A stretch of DNA of 64,000 bases from Winogradskyella pelagia (GTDB lineage Bacteria > Bacteroidota > Bacteroidia > Flavobacteriales > Flavobacteriaceae). The notes under the pieces are model-generated. The model saw only the letters and a program-made list of their open reading frames with translations, ran no database searches and was not told the origin of the DNA. Shown piece by piece: positions 62,882 through 64,000 of the stretch; the stretch's first letter is position 1; each line of letters begins with the position of its first letter. The stretch lies in the NCBI RefSeq assembly GCF_017581965.1, contig NZ_JAGEVF010000010.1:87284-151283 (forward strand). Direction: 5' to 3'. The translations under genes were made by a program, and so were the position numbers.

Positions 62882-64000
62882 CTATTCTTCAGCTAATTGA
62901 GCTCTTACCAGTGTCATTAATTCGTTCAACTGTGCTTTTAATTCCTTATTTTCTTTTTCAAGGGAATTAAGTTTAGAATTCAATGCCTTAATAGATTGCA
63001 CATAAAGCGCATCATAAGTTCCGTAAGCTGTTTGGTAAAAGCCCTGATTATCTAAACTTACATTCTCAGGAAATACCTCCTGCAATTCCTGAGCTATAAA
63101 ACCATATTGAAGGCCTTCAGGACGATTGGTTCCGGTTTGATTGTCGTTCCATTCATAGGAAACGCCACGCATTTGAAGTAATTTATCTAAGGCCTCTTCT
63201 TCACTAAAAGTCTCAATATTGGTTTTTAGACGGCTATCGCTATTGGCTAACCAGTCACCAGCTGCATTTTTAGAGGCATTACCTTCTACTTCTAAGATAT
63301 TGGTTACCGGAATCCTTGACAAACCTAATCTTCCATTTTTCAATAAGGTCATAGCATTATTTGGAGAATTATTTGCGACCACGAAGAACCGATCAGTTGC
63401 ATTGAATACAGTTGTACTTGCAGGAGTGTATACAGCGCTTTCATAGCCAATAACAGTCTCAGCAAAGGAATACGCAGTAACATCCGTACCAATGGCTTTA
63501 GATTGGTTTCCTAATGCTGTCGTACCATTACCTATGGCTACAGCATATTCTCCAGAAGCATCTGCACCTCCTAAAGAAATAGCAGCATTACCTGAAGCTG
63601 TGCCTGACCATGCAAATGAGATATCGCCTCCTGCAACACCGCCATAATACGCTATGGAAGAATCACCAGATGCCTGCCCTAGCGAAAACGCTGTAGCGTT
63701 ATCTCCAGAAGCATTGGCATTATTTCCCAGTGCTAGTGACCCTGTACCACTGGCTGCAGCATTATTTCCCATAGCAATAGCATCAGCAGCTGAACTAAAT
63801 GTATTATTCCCAAAAGCAAGTCCTCTCGTAGCTGCAACATTGGTACTGCCGCCTTGAAGCGCAATTGAAAATTCGCCGCCAGCATCGGCACCTCCAAATG
63901 AGAGGCCGCCATTTCCACTGGCAGTTCCTTGCCAGGCTAAACTATTGGCTCCCCCTGCATTTCCTCCTGCAAAGGCCGTGGCCGTATTTCCTGAAGCTTG
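62882..64000 (-). CDS. Repetitive adhesin/tail-fibre-like protein with S74 chaperone domain, C-terminal part (gene runs off the right edge)
   Basis: The frame is open from the right edge to the stop at 62882, giving 372 visible residues; the N-terminus lies beyond 64000. The first ~200 visible residues are a Gly/Ala/Ser-rich repeat region like the head of YadA-type trimeric adhesins (ASGNxAxA, GNNAxASG). The last ~140 residues contain an intramolecular chaperone of the Peptidase S74 family (DSRLKTNIETF, then YGFIAQELQEVFPENV) and a C-terminal coiled coil. S74 domains fold trimeric fibres and then self-cleave near the start of the domain. It is probably a surface or fibre protein; no phage genes are near. 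Confidence 0.8.
   Translation of the reverse strand, partial: QASGNTATAFAGGNAGGANSLAWQGTASGNGGLSFGGADAGGEFSIALQGGSTNVAATRGLAFGNNTFSSAADAIAMGNNAAASGTGSLALGNNANASGDNATAFSLGQASGDSSIAYYGGVAGGDISFAWSGTASGNAAISLGGADASGEYAVAIGNGTTALGNQSKAIGTDVTAYSFAETVIGYESAVYTPASTTVFNATDRFFVVANNSPNNAMTLLKNGRLGLSRIPVTNILEVEGNASKNAAGDWLANSDSRLKTNIETFSEEEALDKLLQMRGVSYEWNDNQTGTNRPEGLQYGFIAQELQEVFPENVSLDNQGFYQTAYGTYDALYVQSIKALNSKLNSLEKENKELKAQLNELMTLVRAQLAEE
63539..64000 (-). repeat. Long-period (108-codon) internal repeat of the adhesin-like protein
   Basis: A block beginning QASGN at 64000 is repeated, as QASGD, at 63676, 324 bases later. Each copy keeps the order QASG, then AGG, then AW, then GTASGN, then GGADA, then GE over about 46 codons. 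This is longer than the usual short adhesin head repeat. Confidence 0.6.

Noticed and set aside
62882..64000. A prophage because of the tail-fibre-like S74 domain
   Set aside because: No capsid, terminase, portal, integrase or lysis genes in the visible flank; S74 domains also occur in bacterial surface proteins.
1..64000. tRNA, rRNA, riboswitch or CRISPR features
   Set aside because: No cloverleaf, rRNA-like, regularly spaced repeat or recognisable riboswitch sequence was found by reading; a covariance-model scan would be needed to exclude small RNAs.

Overview
The window looks like a chromosome segment of a marine-type member of Flavobacteriia (Bacteroidota). The DNA is AT-rich. Putative promoters carry the Bacteroidota -7 box TAnnTTTG. 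One secreted protein ends in a type IX secretion (T9SS type A) sorting domain. Several genes belong to families typical of Flavobacteriaceae (DUF4834, the DUF5117/5118-type zinc protease, menaquinone-only quinone synthesis, an AOS-family enzyme of the sulfonolipid type). I see no rRNA, tRNA, CRISPR array, integrase or intact insertion sequence, and no gene-free stretch longer than about 300 bases.

Layout. 1-5.8 kb: a glycosyltransferase (cut by the left edge), a YfhO-type membrane protein, DUF4834, an outer-membrane transporter and an acyltransferase-like protein. 5.9-8.4 kb: an AOS-family acyltransferase next to a cysteine-synthase-like enzyme, a good candidate pair for capnine-type sulfonolipid synthesis. 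8.4-17.6 kb: housekeeping and peptidase genes, including prfB with its programmed +1 frameshift. 17.7-21.2 kb: a cNMP/CBS/DUF294 protein, a DEDDh exonuclease and an LpxR-like deacylase.

21.3-38.4 kb is the most coherent block, an acetate/propionate utilisation island. It holds the glyoxylate shunt (aceB-aceA) with a divergent ScfR/RamB-type regulator, acs and prpE in a tight operon with a small membrane protein, a receiver-only response regulator, a symporter-histidine kinase fusion, an ActP-like symporter with its DUF4212 small subunit, an outer-membrane porin, and a lone zinc-ribbon/HTH protein resembling the InsA half of IS1. Two regulatory-looking sequences stand out. A 17-base motif is shared between the regions upstream of the prpE-acs operon and of the porin-symporter operon. 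A perfect 14-bp inverted repeat surrounds the porin copy.

38.4-49.1 kb: alanine-type symporter, amidohydrolase, T9SS cargo, holA, an orphan HsdR-N-type nuclease domain, a GT2, an OmpA lipoprotein, and two related VWA proteins, the second with a damaged metal site. 49.2-61.7 kb: a dispersed menaquinone cluster (menE, menC, menA, menB, menD, menF and a hotdog thioesterase), interrupted by a CPBP protease, a desaturase/hydroxylase-SDR pair, a UPF0173 hydrolase and RNA-binding or unknown proteins. No clear menH is present. 61.8-64 kb: an esterase-like hydrolase, a YtxH protein and the C-terminal part of a long repetitive adhesin/tail-fibre-like protein with an S74 chaperone domain, cut by the right edge.
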